Below are positions 17,026 to 26,123 of a stretch of 64,000 nucleotides of DNA, piece after piece (position 1 is the first letter of the stretch; every line of letters starts with the position of its first letter). The notes under the pieces are model-generated. The model did no database searches, was not told the DNA's origin, and worked only from the letters and a program-made list of their open reading frames with translations. This stretch comes from UBA4416 sp963422675 (lineage in GTDB: Bacteria; Bacteroidota; Bacteroidia; B-17B0; Aurantibacillaceae). The translations under genes and the position numbers were made by a program. The DNA lies in assembly GCA_963422675.2 (NCBI GenBank), contig CAXVYS010000024.1, positions 372,001 through 436,000 of the forward strand, read 5' to 3'.

Positions 17026-18240
17026 TTAATTGATGAATGAATTATAGGAATTGATGCCGGAGGTAGCCTGTGTTAAAAGAGATTGTAATTTTTTTGGTAA
17101 TGGATTTTCCAAAAGAGGTTTATACATTCCAGCCATCAATTGGGTTGGTAGTACAGAATCGGCGGTTCTTAGCAAACTTTTGCGATGGTTCCCCATCGAG
17201 TTTAATTGTGAAAGTGCCATGCGATAAGCTCTTAAGCACCTTTCCTGCCTGGCCTCTTTGTATACCGTGATTGCCTGGTGTATAGAGTTCGACTCACAAA
17301 GTGCAAGCGATAAAACCAAAGCATCTTCCATTGCTAAAGAACCTCCCTCAGACAATGTTGGCGAAACTGCATGTGCGGAATCACCCAATAATACACAATG
17401 ACCAAGGTCCCAGTTACCGGGCGGAATCATATAGGCGAAGCCGGTGTGAAATGATCCGCAACGGTTATTTAAAGCGCTGGCAAGTAATGGATCCCATGGA
17501 ACAATGGACTGTTTGAAGTATAGCTCCTCTTCTCCGGGCGAACAAGGATATTTCGTGGTCCGAAGTTGAACAAAGCAATGTATACGGTTTTCTGTGAGTG
17601 GAATAAAACCATAAGAACCTTCTTCTCTCTCAATGACCTTCCATATATTATTACGGAGGCCGAATTCATTTTTCGCAACGAAACGAAAATATAACAAATT
17701 GGTAGATACTGCAGGTGTATCCGGAAATAAAGCTTTCCTGACTTTCGAATGGATACCGTCAGCTCCGACAACAAGGTCAAAAATTCCACTTTCTCCATTT
17801 TCAAAATGAGCAATTACCTCATGCTCTTTCTGAGAAATTTTTTCAAGACTACATCCCATTCGTAATTTCACCGGGATTCCGGAAATCTTTATAAGATCCT
17901 GCGCAAGCAAGGTATGTAAATCCTTTCTTAGAATAACTCTGGTAGACTTTTTCTCTCCCCATACCTCCTTCATATGAATAGTAAACTCTTCCGAATTTTT
18001 AGTGATACTCATCGCATCAATCACATTGGTAAAGGGGATAATGTCTTGTGACAAACCAATTGCATCGATCACGTTCAAACCATTCGGATGTAGAACAATT
18101 CCGGCTCCATCACTGAAGTTTGACGCTCGTTCCACAATCTCAATTGAGAGATTAGAATATCCAAATGACTTATGAAAATGTTGAAGCGCGCGGACAAATG
18201 TCAATCCTGCAATGCCAGCGCCTACAACTAATATTCTCAT
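17026..18240 (-). CDS. FAD-dependent monooxygenase (group A)
   Basis: A 404-residue flavoprotein hydroxylase from the ATG at 18240, which starts right at the Rossmann strand (R-I-L-V-V-G-A-G-I-A-G-L). An upstream in-frame extension of 25 residues is not conserved-looking and overlaps a regulatory hairpin. The D-G motif G-A-D-G-I-H-S-K-V-R near residue 160 and the G-D motif L-L-G-D-S-A-H-A-V-S-P near residue 286 are intact. Such enzymes hydroxylate aromatic or other small substrates using NAD(P)H and oxygen. As first gene of the NRPS operon it may supply or tailor the activated amino acid or the product. Confidence 0.88.
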   Translation of the reverse strand: MRILVVGAGIAGLTFVRALQHFHKSFGYSNLSIEIVERASNFSDGAGIVLHPNGLNVIDAIGLSQDIIPFTNVIDAMSITKNSEEFTIHMKEVWGEKKSTRVILRKDLHTLLAQDLIKISGIPVKLRMGCSLEKISQKEHEVIAHFENGESGIFDLVVGADGIHSKVRKALFPDTPAVSTNLLYFRFVAKNEFGLRNNIWKVIEREEGSYGFIPLTENRIHCFVQLRTTKYPCSPGEEELYFKQSIVPWDPLLASALNNRCGSFHTGFAYMIPPGNWDLGHCVLLGDSAHAVSPTLSEGGSLAMEDALVLSLALCESNSIHQAITVYKEARQERCLRAYRMALSQLNSMGNHRKSLLRTADSVLPTQLMAGMYKPLLENPLPKKLQSLLTQATSGINSYNSFIN

Positions 18241-18257
18241 TATTTGGATGTGATTTA

Positions 18258-18286
18258 GATTAAATACATGATAAAAGTATTTAATC
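18258..18286. promoter_or_regulatory. 10-bp inverted repeat upstream of NRPS operon
   Basis: A perfect inverted repeat GATTAAATAC/GTATTTAATC with a 9-nt spacer lies 18-46 bp upstream of the first gene of the NRPS operon. It could be an operator or a 5'-leader hairpin. Confidence 0.5.
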
Positions 18287-18317
18287 CCATTTGAAGATAC
18301 AATACGTAAAAACACCT

Positions 18318-18332
18318 GATTTGAATCAAATC
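18318..18332. promoter_or_regulatory. palindrome GATTTGA-A-TCAAATC
   Basis: A 7-bp inverted repeat around a single central base, about 80 bp upstream of the NRPS operon. It is a plausible dimeric regulator site; no regulator gene is adjacent. Confidence 0.35.
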
Positions 18333-18413
18333 TCTTTCTATTTTAAATTTGATTTAATCATAAGATTGGAATAACATTTAAGACATATAAAAGTAGAAAC
18401 TGTATGCGTTACT

Positions 18414-18431
18414 TCTGTTCAAATGAACAGA
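18414..18431. promoter_or_regulatory. palindrome TCTGTTC-AAAT-GAACAGA
   Basis: A perfect 7-bp inverted repeat with spacer AAAT. Its core TGTTCAAATGAACA recurs at 19332-19345, upstream of the glycosylase gene, and both copies continue with a G-rich AGGTT on the same side. The shared core suggests one regulator, but no protein can be assigned. Confidence 0.45.
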
Positions 18432-18577
18432 GGTTCTTATACATTTCAGGATGTATTATACCAATATGTTCAGAGTACAATATCTTTAAACACAAACATT
18501 CCTAACCTAAGTTGAGTCTGGTTAATCAAATGAAACTTATAATTTCATTTGTAATGAATTTGTCGATAAATTCTCTT

Positions 18578-19162
18578 CTAAAAATTATAGTTGGTAGTCC
18601 AGAAACGATAGGGCAATTTAGCATCTTCACCTGCATAATCAACACCTATCCTAGAGCCGACATTGATGTCATCTGCGTTTATATTTACATGATCATCTTG
18701 TAGCCAGATTTCTTTTCCCGTTAAGGATACCTTATTATGGATCAGATCTATTCCCAAAGCTTGCGATACTTTGCCCGGGCCTACACATAAATTATCGGAA
18801 AATTTTACGCCGCGTCGTTTTACAATTTCTTCAATACCTTTAGTGGGATAAATGGCGCGTATTAATATAGCGTATGGAATATCCCGCGTATTTGTAACGA
18901 TATTAAACAGCCGATGGATACCATAGCACAAATAAACGTAACTTATACCTCCTTGTTCGTACATGGGCTCTGTTCTATTCGTCCTTCTGTTACCATAAGC
19001 ATGCGAAGCTTTATCAATAGTACCAGCGTACGCTTCCGTTTCTGTAATGATACCACATGTTAATTTATCATTTATACGTGTGCAAAGCGTTTTGCCAATA
19101 AGATCTTTGGCAAGAAAAATAACGTCAGGATTTGAGTAATATGAAGCTTTAAGTCTGGACAT
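18578..19162 (-). CDS. DNA-3-methyladenine glycosylase (AAG/MPG type)
   Basis: A 194-residue base-excision repair enzyme of the AAG/MPG fold. The catalytic Glu is in I-I-T-E-T-E-A-Y near residue 42. A-S-H-A-Y-G-N-R-R-T-N-R, Y-V-Y-L-C-Y-G-I-H and V-G-P-G-K-V-S-Q-A-L-G-I segments match the family. It removes alkylated purines such as 3-methyladenine and hypoxanthine from DNA. It is an isolated gene between the NRPS operon promoter and a T9SS gene. The length is normal for the family. Confidence 0.92.
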   Translation of the reverse strand: MSRLKASYYSNPDVIFLAKDLIGKTLCTRINDKLTCGIITETEAYAGTIDKASHAYGNRRTNRTEPMYEQGGISYVYLCYGIHRLFNIVTNTRDIPYAILIRAIYPTKGIEEIVKRRGVKFSDNLCVGPGKVSQALGIDLIHNKVSLTGKEIWLQDDHVNINADDINVGSRIGVDYAGEDAKLPYRFWTTNYNF

Positions 19163-19634
19163 GATCTTGTGCCTTTTTCGGATAACAATATTAAATTCAA
19201 AAAATCACAACTCCAACAGATAAGAAGTTCTTTTTTTGTTCATGAACATTTTTATGACTTACAACATGGGCTATCTATGAACCGTTAAAGTAATGTTAAG
19301 ATATGAAAATTCACATCATATTTTTTACTTATGTTCAAATGAACAAAGGTTAGTAAGCTAGGTAGTTTTTTATTTCCGGTTATCTTGCCATACATAAATT
19401 CTTAGGCAATTATCCAACATCTCTTTACTTCTGAAACCAGATGGTTTTTCTTGTTAGAATTGACTGTTATTCATATAACGGTGAAAATTAAAATAAGAGC
19501 TGTTTGCAAGAAAAAATTCCGGCCAACTCTTATTTAGTGTTTTTCAGATACTTTAAACCGTCGTTTGCCCCAAATCTTATAAAGCTTTAATTTTATAACT
19601 CTATATTTATGCACATATTGAACTTAATAGATTT
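19163..19634. other. gene-free region with two TGTTC palindromes
   Basis: A stretch of about 470 bp between divergent genes. I see two palindromes (TGTTCATGAACA at 19237-19248 and the TGTTC-AAAT-GAACA copy listed separately) and a TATATTTA box at about 19600 that may be the -7 element of the T9SS gene. No open frame looks real. Confidence 0.5.
19332..19345. promoter_or_regulatory. palindrome TGTTC-AAAT-GAACA, second copy
   Basis: The same core as the site at 18414-18431, here with a 5-bp perfect arm on each side. It lies 170 bp upstream of the DNA glycosylase start. The following bases (AAAGGTTA) resemble those after the first copy (GAGGTTCT). Confidence 0.45.
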
Positions 19635-22600
19635 ATGAAGATACATTACAAAAAAATCAGCGCAGCAATTGCGGCAGTTTTTATCACCGCAGGCTTATCG
19701 GCACAAACACCACAAATGGTGAAAGATATTAATACAACTGTCAACGGAGGCTTTACAAGTTCCTATCCGAGTGAGGGGGTTGTGATGGGTACAAACCTTT
19801 ATTTTACGGCTACTGATAAGGCCAATGGTACAGAGCTATGGAAAACAGATGGCACGAGCGCGGGTACGATCCTGATAAAAGATATCAATCCGGGAGCCAT
19901 TGATTCTGATCCGGCTAACCTGATAGTACTTGGAAGTACCATTTATTTTTCCGCCAATAACGGTGTTAATGGCGTGGAGCTTTGGAAAACAGATGGTACA
20001 GCGGCAGGCACAGCTATGGTGCAGGACATCAATACCGGCACAGCAAATTCTAATCCCGGCGCTCTCGTCGCATTAGGCGGCTTTATCTATTTCAGTGCAA
20101 CCGACAATACACATGGAAATGAACTTTGGAGAACCAATGGAACAACCACTTCTTTAGTGACGGATATCCGCACAGGAACAGCGTCTTCGTCTCCTGCTTC
20201 CTTAACTGTATTCGGATCTAATATCGTATTTGGCGCAAATGATGGAACAAACGGCAACGAACTATGGAGCAGTAATGGGACAACCACTACTTTGCTGAAG
20301 GATATTGAACCATTGGGAGGGTCGTCTAATCCTGCTAAATTTTGTGTGAATGGAAGTAATATTTATTTTACTGCTTTTACTTCCACTTACGGTACAGAAC
20401 CCTGGATCAGTGATGGTACAGCTATAGGTACACATTTACTGGCAGACATGAATACCGGTACAAGTGGTGTCACTATTACAGATTTCAGGCCTTTGGGAGC
20501 CAATACATTAATTGCCGCATTATTTGGTCCGGTAAGTCACGAATGGTATGTTACTAACGGTACGGGTGTTACCTTAGTGAAAGATATTAATCCGAATCCC
20601 TGGTATAGCGGCCTTTCAGGCCAAATAGGCTATGAGTTCGGCGGCTATATTTATTTCGGGGCAAATGACGCTACAGGCCAGGGTACGGAACTATGGCGCA
20701 CGGATGGCACATTGGCCGGCACAACCATGGTAAAAGATATAGCGCCGGGCGGGGGCAATGGCTACCCTTATAATTTTTCTAAAAATACGCTGAACGGATT
20801 TATGTATTTTACTGCCGATAATGGTACTGACGGTTATGAACTATGGAAAAGTGACGGTACAGCGGCAGGAACGACCCAGGTTAAAAATATAAGCTATGGT
20901 GCTTCCAATTCTAACCCTGAAAATTTTAGCCTCTTAGGTACACAGTTTATTTTTAGCGCCAATAATGATTCCCTGACCGGCTCCAACGCGGAGTTATGGA
21001 AAACCGATGGTACTGCCTTGGGCACAAGTCAGGTTAAAAATATTTATCCCGATACGGTAACAACTGCCGACGGTTTTTATGCAGGAACAGGAGTAAATAC
21101 TAATACGCTTTTCTTTTCAGCAACCCAGGGTAGTAGTGGTACGGAATTGTACGTTTCCAGCGGAACCACAGCAGGTACCCAATTTTTGAAAGATATCAAT
21201 CCGGGAACCGGTGATTCAAATCCCGAGTCGTTTACAACTTTAGGGCCTGTTACTTTTTTTAGAGCGGATGACGGAACCAACGGTCAGGAATTATGGAAAA
21301 CCGATGGCACAGCAGTAGGGACCGTTTTAGTGAAAGACATTTATCCCGGATCCTCTGGTAGCATAGGAACGTTGAAGGTGATGGGTAATTTTATCTATTT
21401 TATGGCAGATGATGGTGTAAATGGCTATGAGCTTTGGAAGTCGGATGGGACGACGGCAGGTACGACCCTGATGATGGATATTAATCCCACTGGTTCTTCT
21501 TATCCCTCTATGATAGCCGTAACAGGCGGGTTTTTATATTTTAGTGCTGATGACGGTATTAATGGCGTGGAGCTTTGGAAAACCGACGGTACAACAACTA
21601 CGATGGTAGCAGACGTTAATGTTGGTTCAGGAGCCAGCTATCCTGACGGAGTAGGAAATTTTGTGTTAGGCGGCTTTATGTATTTTACCGCGGATGACGG
21701 AACAAGCAGAAAGGTATGGAAAACGAATGGTACAACGACGACATCTTTAGGAGTGAATGCAAATAATGCAGACTTTGCTATATTGGGTAACAAAATTTAT
21801 TTTGCAGGTATTGATGCCACAAACGGCGAAGAGTTATGGTACTCCGACGGAACCACTACAGCCCTGGTAAAAGACATCGAAACAGGGAGTAATGATTCTC
21901 AGCCGCATGGATTTACCGTATCGGGAAATGCTATTTATTTTATAGCGCTTACCAGTGCAGCCGGCAGAGAATTATGGAAAACAGATGGTACTGCAGCCGG
22001 TACGGTTTTGATAAAAGATATCAGGGCGGGCTCGGGAAGCAGTAGTCTTGATTACCTCACCGCACTTAACGGCAGATTGTATTTTGTCGCAGACGATAAT
22101 ATCAATGGACTAGAATTATGGCAAAGTGATGGCACCACAGCAGGAACCGTGATGCTTGATATCAATCCGGGAGCAACTGCCTCCAACCCTTATGATTTTG
22201 CAGTGATGAATGAAAGCTTGTATTTCGGGGCATATACAACTCTTAACGGGTATGAGCTTTGGAAACTGACACCATCAAACTTTATTGCTACAGCAAGCGT
22301 TTCACCTACATATTGTTCCGGGACAGCTCTTACGGTTCCATTTACAACCTATGGCACCATCAATACAGGCAATGTGTACACGGCAGAATTATCCGATGCA
22401 ACGGGTAATTTTACAAGCCCGGTTAATATAGGTACCTTAACGTCAACAGTATTAACAGGCAGTATCGCTGCCATCTTACCTAATGCTACAGCAACAGGTA
22501 GCGCTTACCGCGTGCGCGTGAAAGCGAGTAACATTGCTACTACGGGCCTTGATAACGGAACAGACATAACAGTTAACGCCTTGCCTGTTGTAACGGTAAC

Positions 22601-23066
22601 TGCCGGTTCTGCTACTATTTGTGTTGGTAATTCAGTAACATTAACAACCGGCGGTGCTACTACCTATACCTGGAGCACAAGCGCTCATACAACGTCCATC
22701 GTTGTTACACCCACAGCAACTACAAATTATAGTGTAAGTGGCAGCAGTGCGGCAGGTTGTATAAACAGTATGTCGGTAAACGTGGTTGTTAACAGTTGTG
22801 TTGGTATAGATGAAGTAACGGGGCAATCCGCTGGCATTAGGGTGTATCCTAATCCCACGAATTCCCTTCTGAATCTGGATTTCACGTCATTCAACAATGA
22901 AGAAGTATTGGTTGAGATCTCGAACACAATCGGTCAGGTTATCTTATCAGAAAAAGTAAGCAGCCAACATACTTCATTTAATATACAAAATTTGGATTCA
23001 GGTCTTTACATCATTAAAACAACGGCTAACGGCAAAGCAACTGCCATCCGTTTTATAAAAGAATAA
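19635..23066 (+). CDS. secreted ELWxxDGT-repeat protein with T9SS sorting domain
   Basis: A 1143-residue exported protein. Residues 1-23 are a signal peptide ending in L-S-A-Q. About 18 copies of an E-L-W-x-x-D-G-T-x-x-G-T repeat, spaced about 45-50 residues, run from about residue 65 to 880 and probably form one or more beta-propellers. An Ig-like or PKD-type segment with V-T-A-G-S-A-T-I-C-V-G-N-S follows. The last 80 residues are a type A T9SS sorting domain (V-Y-P-N-P-T-N-S near its start, S-G-L-Y-I-I-K and a basic end). It would cross the outer membrane through the type IX system and be attached or released. Its role is unknown; it is monocistronic. Confidence 0.9.
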   Translation: MKIHYKKISAAIAAVFITAGLSAQTPQMVKDINTTVNGGFTSSYPSEGVVMGTNLYFTATDKANGTELWKTDGTSAGTILIKDINPGAIDSDPANLIVLGSTIYFSANNGVNGVELWKTDGTAAGTAMVQDINTGTANSNPGALVALGGFIYFSATDNTHGNELWRTNGTTTSLVTDIRTGTASSSPASLTVFGSNIVFGANDGTNGNELWSSNGTTTTLLKDIEPLGGSSNPAKFCVNGSNIYFTAFTSTYGTEPWISDGTAIGTHLLADMNTGTSGVTITDFRPLGANTLIAALFGPVSHEWYVTNGTGVTLVKDINPNPWYSGLSGQIGYEFGGYIYFGANDATGQGTELWRTDGTLAGTTMVKDIAPGGGNGYPYNFSKNTLNGFMYFTADNGTDGYELWKSDGTAAGTTQVKNISYGASNSNPENFSLLGTQFIFSANNDSLTGSNAELWKTDGTALGTSQVKNIYPDTVTTADGFYAGTGVNTNTLFFSATQGSSGTELYVSSGTTAGTQFLKDINPGTGDSNPESFTTLGPVTFFRADDGTNGQELWKTDGTAVGTVLVKDIYPGSSGSIGTLKVMGNFIYFMADDGVNGYELWKSDGTTAGTTLMMDINPTGSSYPSMIAVTGGFLYFSADDGINGVELWKTDGTTTTMVADVNVGSGASYPDGVGNFVLGGFMYFTADDGTSRKVWKTNGTTTTSLGVNANNADFAILGNKIYFAGIDATNGEELWYSDGTTTALVKDIETGSNDSQPHGFTVSGNAIYFIALTSAAGRELWKTDGTAAGTVLIKDIRAGSGSSSLDYLTALNGRLYFVADDNINGLELWQSDGTTAGTVMLDINPGATASNPYDFAVMNESLYFGAYTTLNGYELWKLTPSNFIATASVSPTYCSGTALTVPFTTYGTINTGNVYTAELSDATGNFTSPVNIGTLTSTVLTGSIAAILPNATATGSAYRVRVKASNIATTGLDNGTDITVNALPVVTVTAGSATICVGNSVTLTTGGATTYTWSTSAHTTSIVVTPTATTNYSVSGSSAAGCINSMSVNVVVNSCVGIDEVTGQSAGIRVYPNPTNSLLNLDFTSFNNEEVLVEISNTIGQVILSEKVSSQHTSFNIQNLDSGLYIIKTTANGKATAIRFIKE

Positions 23067-23086
23067 CAATTACTCTTTCTGTAAAT

Positions 23087-23123
23087 AAAAAAAGGCTATC
23101 TCAAGAGTGAGGTAGCCTTTTTT
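23087..23123 (+). terminator. Rho-independent terminator after ELWxxDGT gene
   Basis: A stem of AAAAGGCTA and CTC against GAG and TAGCCTTTT, with a T run, starts about 20 bp after the stop. It is bidirectional in appearance. Confidence 0.8.
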
Positions 23124-23178
23124 ATAATCATGATTTTACAAACAATACAGAATAGAGCAGTTCACTAATTTAGGAAAC

Positions 23179-23216
23179 AAAAAACCCTCTGAAATTAAAC
23201 GATTCAGAGGGTTTTT
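23179..23216 (-). terminator. terminator originally serving tRNA-Cys
   Basis: A 10-bp stem ACCCTCTGAA/TTCAGAGGGT with A and T runs on both sides directly precedes the left attachment site. The tRNA is transcribed leftwards, so before integration of the island this hairpin would have lain just past its 3' end. The island brings its own replacement at 63673-63702. Confidence 0.65.
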
Positions 23217-23230
23217 AGAGGTCCCGAGCG
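23217..23230. repeat. left attachment site (tRNA-Cys 3' end copy)
   Basis: AGAGGTCCCGAGCG is identical to 63712-63725, where it forms the last 12 nt of the tRNA-Cys gene plus two downstream bases. Here no tRNA follows; an integrase gene does. This is the duplicated core left by integration into the 3' end of the tRNA. Confidence 0.85.
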
Positions 23231-23292
23231 AACTTTTTATGTGATTTTACCATTATTCTCATTTGCTCCTACTATTCTTTGTTGACGGGGCT

Positions 23293-23324
23293 TTTGAGAG
23301 TTTTTATTAAAATAATTATTTTTG
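23293..23324 (+). promoter_or_regulatory. integrase promoter (TTTG-N20-TATTTTTG)
   Basis: TTTG at 23293-23296 and TATTTTTG at 23317-23324, with 20 bp between them, match the Bacteroidota -33/-7 consensus and its usual spacing. The integrase start lies about 115 bp downstream. Confidence 0.6.
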
Positions 23325-23439
23325 TATTATAACTGACTTATTCCCAAACTTCACCCCCACCTCCACCCCAATGGAGAATAACTTTTCCAATTGATATGGT
23401 TAGGTTCCAATACCTTTGGTGTCTATAAAACCAATTGAT

Positions 23440-24804
23440 ATGAACTATAAAATTAAACTAAAAAGGCCGACTTCTAAAGAATCTGTTCTTTGTGTAGAGT
23501 TTTCCAGAAATGGTCAACCGTTTAAATTCTATACTGGAAAAACTGTACAAACCAAAAATTGGTCTGTAAAGAAACAGGAAGTTCTTTCCGGAGAGGAAAA
23601 CTACAAACCCATTAATAAATACCTTGAAACCTGGTTATCCGAACTAAAGCGAATCATTGAAGAAATGGAGGCTAATAAAATAAGGCTGGTAAAAGAGGTT
23701 ATTCAAATTGAGTTAGACAAAATCATGAAAAAAGATATACTTCAAAAACAAAAAGAAGGTGAAATAACTGACTTTGTTTCGTTTATGGATTCTTATATTT
23801 CAAATAAAAAGGCTCAAAAGAGGTGCATTCAAAAACTTCATCAATCTAAAAAATTTGTAATTATCGGTTTCAATCTAATCACAAAAAAGCACTTAGCGGA
23901 ATACAACAGTTTAGGAAGCAAAGAAAAATCCAAGACAAACCTTCAAGCCGATCATCAATATAGGTTTGATGACATAAACCTTAAGTTCATTGAGAAATTT
24001 AGGGATTACCTTTTTACCACCAAATTTAAAACCACTGAGAAAGGTGTAGAAATAGAGAAAAACTATAAGATCAACTATATTGACAAGCAGGTAAAGGGGC
24101 TTAAACAGTTCATTGACGCAGCGATTGAAGCTAAACACGTTAAGCATTTCACCTGGAACAGTATTAAATGTACTACCAGAGACGTTGATAGTGTTTATAC
24201 AGACTTTGCTGAATTGCAAGCAATGAATAACATAGCACTAACCGATGAAGTTGAAATATATGTACGCGACAAATATATTTTAAATTGTTTTTTAGGACTT
24301 CGATATAGTGATTTAAACAATTTAGAACCTCATTTATTCAGTAAACAATCTATAGCCGGTGAGCAACACATTATTTATACTGGACGCTCCGTGAAAACAG
24401 ATCAAAGAGTTGAGTTTTCTATTCATAGCAATGGAGTTAGGATACTTGAAAAATATAATTACAATCTTCCCAAAATATCTGCAAATGAGTTTAATGATGT
24501 TATAAAAGTTGTTGCTCGGAAAGCAGGTTTAACAGGACTGGAACGTATTAGGGAAATCAGGGGGTACAATAAAATTGTGCGAGATATCCCCAAATACGAA
24601 TTAATGAGTTCTCATGCGGGAAGACGTTCTTTTTGTACTAATTTTTATAACGAAGGGGTTGCAATTGCTGCTATCATGAGTATTAGCGGGCATAAAAACG
24701 AAAAGAATTTTCGTTCCTACATAAAGAAAACAAGTGTGCGTTTAGAGATTGTTGCGCAACAAGTATGTAAAATCAAAGCCTTAGATCATTTGGAAGTTGC
24801 ATAG
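23440..24804 (+). CDS. tyrosine recombinase/integrase
   Basis: A 454-residue phage-type integrase of the Bacteroidota form. It has an N-terminal arm-binding domain (about residues 1-90), a SAM-like core-binding domain (about 100-240) and a C-terminal catalytic domain. Catalytic residues visible are Arg in F-L-G-L-R-Y-S-D, His-x-x-Arg in S-S-H-A-G-R-R-S-F, His in S-G-H-K-N, and Tyr in R-S-Y-I-K-K. The ATG at 23440 is chosen over a TTG 24 bp earlier. It lies 210 bp inside the left att site and most likely catalysed island integration at tRNA-Cys. Confidence 0.93.
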   Translation: MNYKIKLKRPTSKESVLCVEFSRNGQPFKFYTGKTVQTKNWSVKKQEVLSGEENYKPINKYLETWLSELKRIIEEMEANKIRLVKEVIQIELDKIMKKDILQKQKEGEITDFVSFMDSYISNKKAQKRCIQKLHQSKKFVIIGFNLITKKHLAEYNSLGSKEKSKTNLQADHQYRFDDINLKFIEKFRDYLFTTKFKTTEKGVEIEKNYKINYIDKQVKGLKQFIDAAIEAKHVKHFTWNSIKCTTRDVDSVYTDFAELQAMNNIALTDEVEIYVRDKYILNCFLGLRYSDLNNLEPHLFSKQSIAGEQHIIYTGRSVKTDQRVEFSIHSNGVRILEKYNYNLPKISANEFNDVIKVVARKAGLTGLERIREIRGYNKIVRDIPKYELMSSHAGRRSFCTNFYNEGVAIAAIMSISGHKNEKNFRSYIKKTSVRLEIVAQQVCKIKALDHLEVA

Positions 24805-24856
24805 AAAATAATATCTTTGGGTTATCTCAAAAACTAATAACCCTTAATTAATTTCT

Positions 24857-24882
24857 AAAGCCAGCTAACCACTGGCTTTTTT
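24857..24882 (+). terminator. terminator after integrase
   Basis: Stem AAAGCCAG/CTGGCTTT with a 7-nt loop and a T run, 53 bp after the integrase stop and before the convergent AraC gene. Confidence 0.8.
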
Positions 24883-24968
24883 AATTTCAATTTTCTGCTA
24901 TGTATCTAAAATTATCTCCAAATAAGACGTTCAAAGTCTTTAATACTTTATCAGATAATTTTTGAGTA

Positions 24969-25865
24969 CTATTTGTACAGAATCATTTTCCTAAAGTCGG
25001 TTGGAAGCTGTCCACTAAATCTTTTAAAATATTTAGTGAAATTAGTCGGCTCTTCAAAACCGGCTTTAAAAGCGACCTCTTTAATAGTTAAATCAGAGCC
25101 TATTAGAAGATTCTTTACTTTAAGAATAAAAATTTCTGTGATAAAATCCTTGGCTGGCTTTTTAACCACCTGTTTAGTAATGTAATTTAGTTTTTTTGAA
25201 GAAAAACCAAGTTCTTTTGCAAAATCATGGACATTTCGGGTTCTAAAACAATTAGTTTCAACCAATCGTTTAAATCTAAAAAAGGTTTCGGGATAAGGGT
25301 TAGGGGGATTTTTTGAAATTTCTAATTGCTTAAAACGTTCAAGATTTAATAATAACGTATATAAACTGCTCCTTAGTATTCCCTCCTTAAATTGATCATT
25401 ATAGTGGCTTTCATATTCCTTTCGCAAACTATATAAAAGCAATTGGAAATATTCCAATTGTTTTACAGTTAATTGAATTTTCGGTTGAATATACGCATCA
25501 TCAAAAATAAGTAGTTGCCGGAAGTAATCTTGTTTTTGAAAATAGTTAATCATAAATTCTTCAGTAAAAGCTACTAACCAGCCATTACCTGGGAACTTTT
25601 TGGGAAGCTGCTGTACCTGGTTTTTAGGAATTGTGAATACAGTCCCCTTTTTGAAATTGTATTCTTTATATTGGATCTTGTTTTTTCCTTTGCCTTCTGT
25701 AATAAAGATAAGCTGGAAAAAATCCACGTCTTCAACTGTTATTAACCCGTTGAATGGATCCTTATATAAAGAGCGTATTTCGAGAAGTTCAAAGGCTTTT
25801 CGTGGCATACTGCCTTCATTATATTTTGTTTGTTGTATGTATTTATCAAGAATCACTTTACACAA
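24969..25865 (-). CDS. AraC-family transcriptional regulator
   Basis: A 298-residue regulator. The N-terminal half is a cupin-like sensing domain (residues about 25-110, including K-K-G-T-V-F-T-I-P-K-N-Q-V-Q). The C-terminal 95 residues hold two helix-turn-helix motifs: V-H-D-F-A-K-E-L-G-F-S-S-K-K-L-N and I-K-E-V-A-F-K-A-G-F-E-E-P-T-N-F-T-K-Y-F-K-R, the standard AraC signature. The initiator may be the ATG at 25865 or the one at 25808 (M-P-R-K-A-F). Its target and ligand are unknown. A fragment of a close paralog lies at 13579-13655, outside the island. Confidence 0.9.
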   Translation of the reverse strand: MCKVILDKYIQQTKYNEGSMPRKAFELLEIRSLYKDPFNGLITVEDVDFFQLIFITEGKGKNKIQYKEYNFKKGTVFTIPKNQVQQLPKKFPGNGWLVAFTEEFMINYFQKQDYFRQLLIFDDAYIQPKIQLTVKQLEYFQLLLYSLRKEYESHYNDQFKEGILRSSLYTLLLNLERFKQLEISKNPPNPYPETFFRFKRLVETNCFRTRNVHDFAKELGFSSKKLNYITKQVVKKPAKDFITEIFILKVKNLLIGSDLTIKEVAFKAGFEEPTNFTKYFKRFSGQLPTDFRKMILYK

Positions 25866-26123
25866 TTGAACTTAAGGGATTGTAACCAAGAGTTTTCCCA
25901 AAATTACCATAGTTTGGAATAGATTAACCGTGTATTTCACTGTAATTGTTTTGATTTTTGTAAAAAATCTAATCTTAATATATACATGAAAAACATAATC
26001 TTAATTCTTTCAAAATTTGCCTGGCATGGAATAACACTTACAGCCAGTAACAGGTATTAAAATCTAACCTTAGAGAGTAATTAATTTACTTAAACAAGTA
26101 TTAGTTTTCTCCTTCTATTCTCA

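Noticed and set aside
18241..18315. N-terminal extension of the flavin monooxygenase
   Set aside because: Family members start at the Rossmann strand. The extension is encoded by the inverted repeat and AT-rich leader.
25866..26123. Terminal inverted repeat of the IS21 element
   Set aside because: TGTAATTGTTT-like sequence has a weak match at about 28500-28515 on the opposite strand, but it does not extend; I could not define ends with confidence.
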